Shown piece by piece: positions 1-11,481 of a stretch of DNA of 64,000 nt; the stretch's first letter is position 1; every line of letters begins with the position of its first letter. The DNA comes from CBDBEU01 sp965204565 (lineage in GTDB: Bacteria > Pseudomonadota > Alphaproteobacteria > Rhizobiales > TMED25), in contig CBDBEU010000005.1 of the NCBI GenBank assembly GCA_965204565.1, positions 62,001-126,000 on the forward strand, given 5' to 3'. The translations under genes were made by a program, and so were the position numbers. The notes beneath the pieces are model-generated. The model saw only the letters and a list, made by a program, of their open reading frames with translations, made no database searches and was not told the DNA's origin.

Positions 1-479
1 TGATGCACGGGCATCGGCTTCCTGGGCGGGCGGCGGAAATGGACCTTCGAGGTCAGCCCGGCCCGGGCGATTTTCTTCTCGTTGTTCTGCGACCGATACG
101 CCGTGTCCGCCCAGACAGTCGAGCCGGTGGAAGTCGAGCCGGTGTTCGCCTGATCCGCCTGCTACGCGTCCGTCATGCCGGGCGGCGTCGGTGACGATCC
201 ATGTCCGGACGAAGCCGTGGCGCCGGTCGGCATTGATATGGGATTTGCAGCCGAACACCGGCGTGGCGATTGCGCCCATCGCCGTGCCGTCCGGGCGCGT
301 CTTCCTGCGCCCTGGCTTGAGCGTCCAACGCGCGTCGCGATCCTTTTGCGCCGGTTTCCGGGGATTGGCCTGCCAATCAGGCGGGATGCCCCCGCCCTTG
401 ACGATCTCCTTCCCGGCATCGGTCATGCGCTGGCGCGGGGCCGCCACGATGGTGGCATCGACGATCTGCCCGCCCATGG
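1..479 (-). mobile_element. IS5-family transposase fragment (truncated)
   Basis: On the minus strand this encodes the central and C-terminal part of an IS5-type DDE transposase. The same sequence recurs, in part or whole, at 23937-24907, 49199-49620 and about 60430-60590. It runs off the left edge of the window, so the C-terminus is not seen. The N-terminal side stops abruptly near 479, where the sequence changes to a racemase gene. Reading frame is lost in places, so it is a dead remnant that truncated its neighbour. Confidence 0.85.
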
Positions 480-739
480 AGATGCCCGACCAGGTCGACG
501 AAGTGCGCCGTCGGTTCGTCGCCTGTGCCCGAGCGGCGGTCGAGGAATCGGATGCCGAATTGATCCTGCCGCTCGGCTATTCGATCGTTCCGCTGACCCA
601 GAATTCAGCCGAGCTCGCCGAAGAGATCGGCGTTCCGGTTCTCGATCCGCTGTCCGTCACCATGCGGCTTGCCGAGGCTCTCATCGCATCTGGATTCAAG
701 AACAGCCGCTCGACCTACCCGCCGGCGGTGTTGCCATGA
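480..739 (+). pseudogene. Asp/Glu/hydantoin racemase-family C-terminal remnant
   Basis: About 84 codons remain. They read like the C-terminal half of an Asp/Glu/hydantoin racemase-family protein (segment AELILPLGYSIVPLTQ followed by IGVPVLDPL and a SRSTYPP tail). The 5' part was lost at the IS5 junction near 479. The catalytic Cys usual in this part of the family is not visible. The stop overlaps the next start (ATGA at 736), so the two genes were once an operon. Family assignment is by eye. Confidence 0.6.
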
Positions 740-1492
740 GCTCGGCTGACCTCAAGCCGCGGCTGCGGATCGGCTACGCAAGGCCGCACACGCTCAACGA
801 CACGCTGCAATACGACTTCTACCTGATGGCGCCAGCGGGCATCATGATGATGACCGCCGGTCAGGAAATCAACGACTACAGCCGCGAAGCCGTCGAGGAT
901 CAGCTTCCGGTGCTCGACAAACGCATAGGTTCGCTGATGCGCCGCGGCGCGCAACGCATCGTCGTGTCGGGCGTTCCGGTCGCGATCTCGCTTGGCCGGG
1001 AGCGGATGCAGCAGCTGCTGTCGGACATCCAGGCGAAATGGGGCGTCCCCGCCAACACCGACCTCGAGGCGATCATCGCGGCCGTCAAGCACCTTTGCGC
1101 AGCCCGGGTGGCTCTCGCCACCCGCTGGAAGGACCCGGTCAACCAGAGCCTTTCCGCCTATCTCGCCGAGGCTGGGCTGGAGACCGCAGGTGTTGCCAAT
1201 TCGGGCCGCTCTATGGCGGAGAACGCAGGCCTCGACGACGAGACCGGTATTCGCCTTGCAATCGATCTCGGCCGTGAGGCGATAATGAAAGACCCAAGCG
1301 CGGAGGCGGTGATCATGCCGGGAGGCCGCTAGGCTGACGCTGGGTGCGGTAATCGAGCTTGAGCGGGAATTCTCGATCCCCGTGGTGGTGAATCATGCGG
1401 CGAGCCTCTGGGCCGCCCTGAACGCCGCCGGTATTCGAGAACCAATCACCGGCTGGGGCTGGCTCATGTCGACGCTCAGCCCCGACGCATAG
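736..1492 (+). pseudogene. Maleate isomerase / arylmalonate decarboxylase-like protein, frameshifted
   Basis: The start (MSSADLKPRLRIGYARPH) overlaps the upstream stop. The sequence resembles the maleate cis-trans isomerase/arylmalonate decarboxylase branch of the Asp/Glu racemase superfamily. It is open to the TAG at 1330-1332. Removing one A near 1331 restores the frame and gives a family-like C-terminus (WLTLGAVIELE, then AASLWAALNAAGI) ending with TAG at 1490-1492, about 250 residues in all. Where decarboxylases have a catalytic Cys-Gly-Gly, this protein reads MPGG, so even the ancestral form may have had different chemistry. It belongs to a broken catabolic operon with the flanking racemase and MmgE/PrpD genes. 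Confidence 0.65.
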
Positions 1493-1506
1493 CGGCACGC
1501 ACTGGT

Positions 1507-2545
1507 GTGACTGGAAAGAGTACAACACTCAGAGTTGCGGAGTTTGCGATAGCTCCCTGTCACGAAGCGATCGGCAAGGATGTCGTGCATGCGGTGCGCC
1601 GCGCCATTCTGGACTCGGTGGGGGTTGCCGCTGCCGGCACGCGCCATCCCGCATCCGCGAAGGTTATCTCGATGATCGAGTGCCTTGGGGCGGCCGGGGA
1701 ATGCCGCATTATCGGCTCGCCAGTGTGCGCTGATTCGGTCAACGCTGCCCTCGCCAACGGTGTACTCGCGCATGTCTTCGACTGGGACGACACGCTGCTG
1801 CCGACCCGCGCCCATTTTGGTGCCGCCCTCCTGCCAGTTCTCATGGCAGCCGGCGAGACGCGAGGTTGGACCTTCGCGCAGATCATCCCGGCCTTTGCAG
1901 TCGGCTTCGAGATTGCAGCCCGCACAAACCTGTCAGTCTATCCCTCCATACACATGCGGCGCTGGCAGGGCACGGGGATGGCCGGAGGTGCCGGCACCGC
2001 CGCCGCCGTCGGCCGACTGCTCGGACTTTCATCCGAAGAAATCGAGCATGCGATGGGCATCGCGGCCACCAACGCTTCCGGCTTGCGCGCAACATATGGC
2101 TTGATGTCGAAGCCGCTCAACATCGGACGCGCCAGCGCCTCGGGCCTGCAAAGCGCGCTTTTGGCCTCGCGCGGCTTCACGTCGCACCCCGACGTTCTTG
2201 GCAGCGGCCGTTTCCTCGAAATGTAATCAGATGCGCCGAAGCACGAGGTGCTCACCGAGCGGCTCGGCGAGCAATGGTCGGTCCTCGAGAATGGATACAA
2301 GCCCTATGCGTGCAGCTTCGTGGCGCATGCGACGGTCGATGCGGTGCGCGATCTGCACCGGGAGGCGGGTGAAGGGGCGCAGTTGGCGCGCTTGCGTCTG
2401 CAGGTCTCGCCTGAGTCGACGCGCCTCATGAACAAGACCGATCCGAAAGACGAGCTTGAGGCTAAATTCTCGCTTGTCTACGAAGCTGCTGTCGCATGGA
2501 CCGAGGGCAATGTCGCGGCGAGAAACGTCACACAGCACGCGGCTT
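1507..2545 (+). pseudogene. MmgE/PrpD family dehydratase-like protein, nonsense and 3' truncation
   Basis: The translation from 1507 (MTGKSTTLRVAEFAI) fits the MmgE/PrpD fold, the 2-methylcitrate dehydratase-like family: N-terminal helices with ILDSVGVAAAGT, then HVFDWDDTLLPTRAH and the Gly-rich GGAGTAAAVGRLLGL. An in-frame TAA at 2224-2226 interrupts it. The same frame then continues with clear family sequence (HEVLTERLGEQWSVLENGYK, PYACSFVAHATVDAV). Similarity ends near 2545, where the opposite-strand prophage remnant begins. Family members are usually about 450 residues, so roughly 100 are missing. Probably once co-transcribed with the racemase-type genes upstream. Confidence 0.75.
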
Positions 2546-3993
2546 GCCAGAGATGCTCCAGTCCCGGCATTCCGGCCGCGTGATCAGAACCGGCGCAAGA
2601 GAGCCGCCGGAGCTCTTTTTCCGGCTACCGCGCGACACAAACAGGAACCTGCCGCCACCGGCTTTGAAAATGGCGTTGTGGCGGTCTGCAAGGCGGGTGG
2701 CGAAGTCCAGGGGCGATTGGTCGCGCCGGGCTTCGTATTCGATTTCGATGCCTGACAGTTCGCCGTCGACCTCGATCTGCGCACCATGCTCGCCGAATAC
2801 CTTTTGCAGCATCGAGCCAAGCGTGGTGTCATCGAAATGTTCGGTCTTCTTCTGCTTGAGCTCCTCGCGGATATCCGCAGCGTGGGCGGTGACGGTCAGC
2901 AACAACCCGTCCGATTTCGGCGCAGCGGGCTCTGGCGCAGGTGTCTCGGACGGTGCCGATTGTTTCGGCTCATCGACAAAGCCGGCCTTTTCGGCGAGCC
3001 ATTTCATCCAGCTCGGCGGCTCCGGCCAATCGATATCGAATGAGATCAGCTCGCCAAGGGCATCAAACCTTGTACTGAACCAGTCTGTCAGGTCAGACCA
3101 GGCTGCTTCCAGGCCGGCGATAATGTGTTCGACGATCAAAGCGCCAAGAGTGACCAGATTTGCGATTGCCGACCGGATCGCGTTCCCGAGCCCCTTGCCG
3201 ATGCGCCGGCCGGCCGCTTCGACCTCGCCCTTCTCGGCATCGCCGAGCTGCTCCTGCGTGAACAGGTCGGAAAAGAAATTGTCAACGGCGTCCCTGGCCC
3301 TGGCAAGCTGGGCATCAACGCCGGAGAAGTCGAACCAGCGGTCGAATGCGGCCATCGCCGCCTCGGCGTCTGCTCCGGTTATCTCGGCGATCTCGTCCAC
3401 CCAGCCACGAACATCCGAGACAAGGCTTTCCCACTTGCCTGAAAGCCATTCGATATCGGGTGCAAAAGCATCGTAAAAGCCGTCTCCAAAACCCTTCATG
3501 AACGCTTTGAAACGCTCCCGGTATTTCCAGAGCAGGAAGACAGCCGCTGCGATCAGGCCGATGGTGAGAACGACCGGCCATCCGGCAGCTGCGATCGCCG
3601 ACAAGGCCGCAACGGCAGCGGTGCGCAGACCGGTAAACAGCGTCGTCAGAGCCGTTCCCTTGCCGAAGGTCGCAAGCATGTGCAATCCCGCCAGTGCGCC
3701 CTTGATCCGCCCGGGTGCGATCGATGCCAGAAACCAGCCGGCAGAACGGGCCAGACGACCGAATATCCGGCCGGCGCCGGCAAGCATCCTGAGTGGCCCG
3801 GCCAATAGCGCCACATTGCGACCGGCGCGGCCAAAGCGCATGAACAGGCCAAGAAACCTGAACAGTCGCAGGCCGAACGCTGCCCAGAGGAAACCGGCCA
3901 CGCGCGATGCAATGCCGAAGGCCAGCATTGCGGCTGCGCTCTGCACGAGCACGCTTGCCAGTTCCGGGTTGGCCTGTGCCCAGGCGGCAACAA
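2528..3993 (-). pseudogene. Prophage tail remnant: tape-measure protein fused to late-control gpD
   Basis: An open frame of 474 codons (start 3952, stop 2528) joins two unrelated phage proteins. The first ~330 residues look like the C-terminal part of a tail tape-measure protein: Ala/Gly-rich helices, a hydrophobic WPVVLTIGLIAAAVFLLWKY segment and Trp-rich repeats. The last ~130 residues look like P2-type late-control gene D protein (HFDDTTLGSMLQKVFGEHG, SPLDFATRLADRHNAIFKA). In P2-like phages T is followed by U, X and D, so one deletion could have fused T to D. Tape-measure frame continues upstream of the ATG (AWAQANPELASVLVQ) to about 3993, where chromosomal sequence resumes. No other phage genes adjoin it. 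Confidence 0.6.
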
Positions 3994-4158
3994 CTCACAC
4001 TGCTGATCGGCAAGCACTTCGGCAATATTCGGATGCCGGTTGAAAAATATCTGCCCAAACCGGTCATCGATCCGCTCACGATCCGCATGAGCGAACTTAT
4101 GGAGCAGCGCGGCAAGACCAAAGGCAAAGAGCCGGGTGAAGATGGCGATGTGTTATGA
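3992..4158 (+). pseudogene. 3' remnant of the gene upstream of the HerA-type ATPase
   Basis: About 55 codons (LLIGKHFGNIRMPVEKYLPK onward) end with a stop that overlaps the HerA start at 4155, so the two were translationally coupled. The rest of this gene was replaced by the prophage fragment at about 3992. HerA-type ATPases commonly pair with a nuclease or NADase partner such as NurA, SIR2 or DUF4297 proteins. The surviving tail carries no motif that identifies which, so the partner is unknown. Confidence 0.4.
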
Positions 4159-6325
4159 CCACGACCGTCGAACGCATCGGCACGCTTTCAGTCGGCCGGG
4201 TTGATGCCGTCACCGCCGAAGAGTTGTGCATCGCGCTTTTCAATGAAACTCCACAGGCGACCGCGTTGAATACCGGCACGCCTACCGGTTTTCCGCGCGT
4301 CAATGCCTATGTACTGATACCGAACGAGATCGGCGCGGTCGTTGCGGTAATCAAGGAAATCTGCATCGTTCGTGCTAAACCGGCTCCCGGAAAGCACGAC
4401 GATGCCCTTGTGGACCTTCCATATCCTGCCCGGACTAGTTTTGGCCATTCCGTTCGGCACACTGCTGCTTGAGGGAAATGACGGCGACGGCCAGCCACGC
4501 TATGCACTGGAACGCGGCATCCCGGTGCTGCCTTCGGTTGGCGATCCGGTTCTCCTTCCAACGGCAATGCAACTTCGTTCCATCGTCGAAGCCAAAACCG
4601 ACGACCGCTTGATCCGGATTGGCTCTGCTCCCTTTGCCGACAACGCTCATGTATGTGTACCCCCGGACAAGCTGTTTGGCCGGCATCTTGCCGTCCTTGG
4701 CAATACCGGCAGCGGGAAGTCCTGCTCCGTTGCCGGTGTTGTCCGCTGGTCGCTTGAAGAAAGTGCGGCGGCGAAGGCCTCGCAAGCGACAACGCAGAAA
4801 GGTGAAAAAGCCCAGCCGACCAATGCCAGGTTCATCATTCTAGACCCCAACGGCGAGTATTCACAGGCCTTTGAGGATGGCGCGTTGCCGGTCAGGCGCT
4901 TTTCGGTTGGCGGTAGTGACGGCGCGATTCCACTCACAGTGCCGGGCTGGCTTTGGAATGGACAGGAGTGGCGGCTTTCACGTCCGCGCAACCCGGAGTT
5001 CAGCGCCCCGTATTGCTCGGAGCACTGCGGCGGTTGCGCAATGCAGGTTCGACCGCCTTGACGAAAAAAGCACAGGCGATCAATCGCTATATCAATTATG
5101 TCCGGCGGATTGAGCAGAACTATGCGGACCTGCCTCAAAGCGTTACCGGCTTTCCGCAAAAACAAAGACTTCGGGTCACTGCTAGAGAGCTTGATTGGAA
5201 TGATGGAACACGACAAGAAAGAGCTTGCCACCAACGGTGATCTCGTGACCGCGATTGCGGCAATACGCGATCCGATCGAGCGGGTGCGTACCAAGCGCCA
5301 TTGGGTCAAGGGGACCGGATACAACGATTTCCAGTCTGGATGACCTTCAAGCTGTTCTAAAGGCACTCCGCACGATCACCGAAGCCTTTCCAATCGCCGC
5401 AACTCACGGCGAGATCAGCGAAGATGCACCGGTGCGGTTTGATGTCGTGGCACTTCCTGACTGTATCCGTAATGTTGCTATGGAAACGGGCGGGCGGGCG
5501 GTTAATAACGTCGAACCGCTTATCAACCGCGTACAGGTCATGCTTGGTGATGCCGGGCTCCGTCCGGTCATCGATACCGAAGGTGCAACTTCGTTCAGTG
5601 AGTGGCTGGCAGGCCTGCTTGGTCCCGGTGAAGGCGCTCCCGAACCGCTTGCTATTCTTGATCTCTCACTCGTGCCATCGGATGTTGTACATATTGCCGT
5701 TGCCGTGATTTCGCGACTGATATTCGAGGCACTGCAACGCTATATCAAGAAAACAAATGAAGCCCTTCCGACTGTGCTCGTGCTGGAGGAAGCGCACAGC
5801 TTCGTGCGCAAGAATGCCGATATTGGTGCGAGCGAACAGGCCGCTGATCTATGCCGCCAGACCTTTGAGCGAATAGCAAGGGAAGGGCGGAAATTCGGTC
5901 TTGGGCTGGTTCTGGCATCGCAACACCCGTCCGAACTCTCGCCGACAGTCTTGGCGCAGTGTAACTCGTTCCTGCTCCACCGCATCGTCAACGATGTCGA
6001 TCAGAATCTTGTCCGCCGTCTTGTTCCCGACGCTTTGGGCGGGCTTCTCGACGAGCTTCCCATGATTCCTTCGCAGCAGGAAATCCCTCTCGGCCGGGCA
6101 GCCCCCATACCCGTTCCCGTTCGCATCCGCGACCTGCAAAAGCCGCAGCGCCCGCGTTCGGATGATCCGAGTTTCTGGCACACATGGCTTGGCTGCAAAG
6201 GCGCTCCGCCAAACTGGACGCAAGTGGTCAAGACATGGGAAAAACCAGACGAAGAGGTCCACCAAGCGCAGACCACGGAAAGTATCGCAGGTGACGATAT
6301 CGACCCAGAACCGAACGAGGCATAG
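4155..6325 (+). pseudogene. herA: HerA/DUF87-type DNA-translocating ATPase, multiply frameshifted
   Basis: The pieces reassemble into a HerA-like P-loop ATPase of about 700 residues. There is an N-terminal beta-barrel-like region (MTTTVERIGTLSVGRVDAVT), a Walker A motif (GNTGSGKS, near 4711), a conserved FIILDPNGEY strand, a helical insert, a Walker B (TVLVLEEAHSF, near 5780) and a sensor-like LVLASQHPSELSPTVL. Frame changes near 4435, 4965, 5160 and 5335 separate the pieces, so no full-length protein can be made. Relatives act as hexameric DNA translocases in end resection or in phage defence. The partner gene upstream is also destroyed. Confidence 0.75.
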
Positions 6326-6945
6326 TTATCGAGAACGCGCAATTTGACTCTGTTCTTCCGACAAATCCGGCGAAACGAAAAGAGGCAGGGTGATCGGTCA
6401 ACTGAGAACATCAGACTTCATTTGCGTGGTCTACCTCAAAATCGGTATTTCATCCGCGGCTTTGCTTTATCTGTATGTGTTCGTTTGTTTTTTCCGGTTG
6501 TCTTCCGAGGTCAACCAAAATGGTCCACCTCAAATTGGATTTTCCCGCAATATCACAACGCCGGTCCCGACGTTTTCACGACCGCCTTCAAATCCTCAAA
6601 GTCCTGGATTTCCGGCATTTTCGGGCCGCGACCAAAGACCCTTCACAGCCGGTTTGAAGGGTCGTTGAAGGTCGTTGCCGATTTTGCCTTCGACACCGAT
6701 TTTTCCGTCAAATTCTCAAACCAGATGTCAAACTACAGCCGACCATCTGATGGTGGCCGAGCCCGCAGAATTCGTTGCACACGAGGGTCTGATCGCTACC
6801 AGCCTGGTTTGCCGACGCCCCGAAATTGTTGGCACAATTCGGTTCCCGGGGGCTTTCGGCGCAGGTGCGAAGCGTGTAATGGCTCATCGCCGCGGCGGTG
6901 CGCGCCGTAAATTGTGCTCCAAGTTATGGGTCAATTGATCTTGCG
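6326..6945. other. Gene-free spacer with one inverted repeat
   Basis: No convincing coding region is visible. Short open frames here have atypical composition and resemble nothing recognisable. A perfect 9-bp inverted repeat (GACCCTTCA at 6637-6645, TGAAGGGTC at 6655-6663) could fold into a hairpin but lacks a T-tract. The zapE promoter presumably lies at the right end; no clear -35/-10 pair was found. Confidence 0.5.
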
Positions 6946-8070
6946 ATGACCGAAGGACCGATCTTCCGCTACCGGGCGTTGGTCAGGAGCGGTGCGCTCA
7001 ATGCGGATCCGGCGCAGATTGCGGCGGCCGAAGCGCTGCATGTTCTCCATACCCGGTTGGTCTACTACACGCCCGGCCGGCACAAGGGCGGCTTCAAGGG
7101 ATTTCTCAGGATCAGCACGCCTGATCCGGCGCCGTGCGGGCTTTACATTTTCGGCGATGTCGGGCGCGGCAAGTCGATGCTGATGGATCTGTTTTTCGAA
7201 ACAGCACCGGTGGCGCTGAAACGGCGGGTTCATTTTCTTGGCTTTATGGCCGAAACCCAGGATGCCATTCATGGCTGGCGTCAGAAACTGAAGGCCGGCA
7301 CCGCCAAGGGCGATGACCCGATTGTGCCGATGGCCGATGCGATCGCCGATGCCGCGGTACTGATCTGCTTTGATGAATTCCAAGTCACCGATATTGCCGA
7401 TGCAATGATTCTGGGCCGGTTGTTCGAGCGGCTGTTTGATCTTGGCGTTGTTGTTGTTGCGACATCGAACACTGCTCCTGACGATCTTTATGCCGGAGGG
7501 CTCAACAGAAATCTGTTCCTGCCTTTCATCTCGCTGATCAAGCAGCGGATGGATGTCCTGCATCTCGAATCGCCCCATGATTACAGGCTCGACCGGTTGC
7601 GCACCGAGCCAGTTTACCATGCACCCGATGACGACGCGGCGGCGAAGGCGCTTGATGCTGCATGGCGGGAGGCAACGGCGGGGCTTGCCGAGCAGGCAAC
7701 ATCGATTGAGCTGAAGGGCCGTGAGATCGCGGTGCCGCGCGCAGTCGGACGCGCCGCGCGCTTTACTTTTTCACAATTGTGCGAAGCGCCGCTGGGCCCC
7801 CGGGACTTTCTCGCCATCGCCGAGCGTTTCGACCGCATCTTTATCTCCGGCGTGCCGGTGCTTGATGCGCTGCAACGCAATGCATCGCGCCGTTTCATCA
7901 ATCTGATCGACACGCTATACGATGCTCACGCATTTGTGTTCATCACCGCTGCGGGTGAACCTGGAGAAATCGTGGCGGCGGGTGATGAAGCGCCAACCTA
8001 TCAGCGTACCGCATCAAGACTGGAGGAGATGCGCTCGGCCGACTATCTGGAGACCATCGCCGGGGGATAG
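6946..8070 (+). CDS. zapE: Cell division protein ZapE (AFG1-type ATPase)
   Basis: This 374-residue protein belongs to the AFG1/ZapE AAA+ family, inner-face ATPases that modulate the FtsZ ring under stress. Walker A is GDVGRGKS (residues 70-77) and Walker B is AVLICFDEFQ (about 137-146), followed by TDIADAMILGRLF, a family signature. ATG 6946 (MTEGPIFRYRALV) is preferred to an upstream in-frame start at 6898 because it gives the usual N-terminus. zapE directly before mdh is a conserved rhizobial arrangement, with a 134-bp gap here. The gene is intact although everything to its left is decayed. Confidence 0.93.
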   Translation: MTEGPIFRYRALVRSGALNADPAQIAAAEALHVLHTRLVYYTPGRHKGGFKGFLRISTPDPAPCGLYIFGDVGRGKSMLMDLFFETAPVALKRRVHFLGFMAETQDAIHGWRQKLKAGTAKGDDPIVPMADAIADAAVLICFDEFQVTDIADAMILGRLFERLFDLGVVVVATSNTAPDDLYAGGLNRNLFLPFISLIKQRMDVLHLESPHDYRLDRLRTEPVYHAPDDDAAAKALDAAWREATAGLAEQATSIELKGREIAVPRAVGRAARFTFSQLCEAPLGPRDFLAIAERFDRIFISGVPVLDALQRNASRRFINLIDTLYDAHAFVFITAAGEPGEIVAAGDEAPTYQRTASRLEEMRSADYLETIAGG

Positions 8071-8204
8071 CGGAGCACCAATCGCCGGGTGGTTGGCGCC
8101 GGGTTCGGTCTGGGTGCTCGCGCTTGCGATCAAAGGGCAATCACGTTACTCACGGAGCGCGGCATTGATGTGCTGCGGGCATCAAGTGAACAGGAGGGGA
8201 ATCC

Positions 8205-9179
8205 ATGGCACGCGACAGAATTGCGTTGATCGGGGCGGGGCAGATCGGCGGCACTCTGGCGCTGCTTGCGGGTCTCAAGGAACTGGGCGATGTGGTGCTG
8301 TTCGATATTGTCGACGGCGTTCCGCAGGGCAAGGCGCTCGATATTGCCCAGGCAAGTTCGGTTGAAGGTTTCGATGCGTCGCTGTCGGGCACGTCGCGTT
8401 ATTCGGCAATTCGCGGCGCGGATGTGGTGATTGTCACCGCCGGCGTGCCGCGCAAGCCCGGCATGAGCCGTGGTGATCTGCTTGAAATCAATCTCAAGGT
8501 GATGGGTCAGGTTGGCGCCGGCATCAAGAAATACGCGCCCAAGGCGTTCGTCATCTGCATCACAAATCCTCTGGATGCCATGGTCTGGGCCCTGCAAAAA
8601 GCCTGTGGGCTCGACACCAGCATGGTGTGCGGCATGGCTGGTGTGCTCGATTCGTCGCGCTTCCGGTATTTCCTCGCCGATGAGATGAATGTGTCGGTGC
8701 AGGACGTGTCAGCATTCGTGCTGGGCGGGCATGGCGATACCATGGTGCCGCTGCCGCGCTATTCGACGGTTGCGGGCGTGCCGCTTCCGGATCTGATCAA
8801 GATGGGTTGGCTGGAGAAATCGCGGCTTGATGAGATTGTCCAGCGCACCCGCGATGGCGGAGCTGAACTGGTGTCGCTGCTGAAGACCGGATCGGCATTC
8901 TATGCCCCCGCAAGCTCGGCGATCTCAATGGCGAAATCCTATTTGCGGGACGAGAAACGGGTGCTTCCGGCGGCTGCCTATCTTGCCGGTGAGTACGGCG
9001 TGCGCGGGCTTTATGTCGGCGTGCCGGTGGTGATCGGCGCCAAGGGCGTGGAGCGGATTGTTGAAATCGAGCTTAACCGCTCGGAAAAGACGCAGTTCAA
9101 CAAGTCGGTCGAATCGGTGCGCGGTCTGGTTGATGCGTGCAAGGAAATTGCACCACAGATGCTGACAGGTGCGGATTGA
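8205..9179 (+). CDS. mdh: Malate dehydrogenase (NAD)
   Basis: This 324-residue enzyme interconverts malate and oxaloacetate with NAD in the cytoplasm. It is the LDH-like type of MDH found in alphaproteobacteria. Visible elements are the Rossmann GAGQIGG (10-16), Asp34 after the second strand for the NAD ribose, the substrate-loop arginines in VPRKPGMSR (82-90), the ITNPLD motif (119-124) and catalytic His176 in GGHGDTMVP. A GGAGGGG Shine-Dalgarno lies just upstream of ATG 8205. It leads the sucCDAB-lpd block. Confidence 0.97.
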   Translation: MARDRIALIGAGQIGGTLALLAGLKELGDVVLFDIVDGVPQGKALDIAQASSVEGFDASLSGTSRYSAIRGADVVIVTAGVPRKPGMSRGDLLEINLKVMGQVGAGIKKYAPKAFVICITNPLDAMVWALQKACGLDTSMVCGMAGVLDSSRFRYFLADEMNVSVQDVSAFVLGGHGDTMVPLPRYSTVAGVPLPDLIKMGWLEKSRLDEIVQRTRDGGAELVSLLKTGSAFYAPASSAISMAKSYLRDEKRVLPAAAYLAGEYGVRGLYVGVPVVIGAKGVERIVEIELNRSEKTQFNKSVESVRGLVDACKEIAPQMLTGAD

Positions 9180-9292
9180 GGTACGCACTCGTTGCACCTT
9201 GGCGTGGGGATGTGGTTGCGGCCGATCTTGTCAATGTATAAGGCTGGCGATGCGACAGGCCATGCGGTGGCGGCCAATCGCGGGGGCACTCC

Positions 9293-10463
<1,171 letters not shown>

Positions 10464-10480
<17 letters not shown>

Positions 10481-11339
10481 CGATACCACAAAGATCATTT
10501 GCCAGGGTTTTACCGGCAGCCAGGGGACCTTCCATTCCGAGCAGGCTATCGCCTATGGCACACGCATGGTGGGCGGGGTGACGCCCGGCAAGGGGCATAG
10601 CGAGCATCTGGGTCTGCCGGTATTTGACACCGTCCATGACGCGGTAGCGGCAACCGGTGCCATGGCGAGTGCGATCTATGTGCCGCCTGCGTTCGCGGCG
10701 GATGCCATTCTTGAGGCGATCGACGCCGAAATCCCCCTGATTGTGTGCATCACCGAGGGCATTCCGGTGCTCGACATGGTGAAGGTCAAACGCGCGCTCG
10801 ATGGCTCTTCCTCGCGGCTCATTGGACCGAATTGTCCAGGCGTGATCACACCCGACCAATGCAAGATCGGCATCATGCCGGGCCATATTCACTTGGCTGG
10901 CAGCGTTGGCATCGTTTCGCGCTCGGGCACACTTACCTATGAAGCAGTGGCACAGACCACGGCCGCCGGGCTTGGCCAGACGACATGCGTCGGCATTGGC
11001 GGAGACCCGATCAAGGGCACCGAATTCATTGATGTACTTGAGATGTTTCTGGCTGACGAGGCGACAAAATCGATCATCATGATCGGGGAGATTGGCGGGT
11101 CGGCGGAAGAAGAAGCTGCGGAATTCGTCAAGACCCAAAAGGTGAAAAAGCCGATGGTCGGCTTTATCGCCGGGCTGACCGCGCCGCCCGGCCGGCGCAT
11201 GGGCCATGCTGGCGCCATTATTGCCAGCGGCAAGGGCGGAGCAGAGGACAAGATCGAGGCGATGCGCACGGCGGGTATCGCGATTGCCGATTCGCCGGCA
11301 TCACTTGGCACCACGCTGGTGGACGTCCTCAAAGGCTGA
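10464..11339 (+). CDS. sucD: Succinyl-CoA synthetase alpha subunit
   Basis: This 291-residue partner of SucC binds CoA in its N-terminal Rossmann domain (IICQGFTGSQGTFH). It carries the phosphorylated catalytic histidine, His248 in the RRMGHAGAII segment. GPNCPGVI (121-128) and SGTLTYEAV (154-162) are typical. It makes ATP/GTP from succinyl-CoA cleavage. The start lies inside sucC. A 142-bp gap separates it from sucA. Confidence 0.97.
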
Positions 11340-11481
11340 ATCCGAACACGGGGGTTGAAATCATACCTCTGCAACATTTGATTCACCATGCACGTGCAGG
11401 ATGGTGCACGGATCAGAATTTCAGCATCACATGACGAGATGAGGGCGCACGCATTACGCGTGTTTCCCGCAGGTGGGACTC

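Noticed and set aside
6637..6663. Rho-independent terminator in the herA-zapE gap
   Set aside because: The 9-bp inverted repeat is perfect but the loop is long and no T-tract follows on either strand.
6344..6938. Open frames of 60-188 codons between herA and zapE
   Set aside because: Low-complexity or atypical composition, no ribosome-binding site at their starts, no recognisable motif, and mutually overlapping frames.
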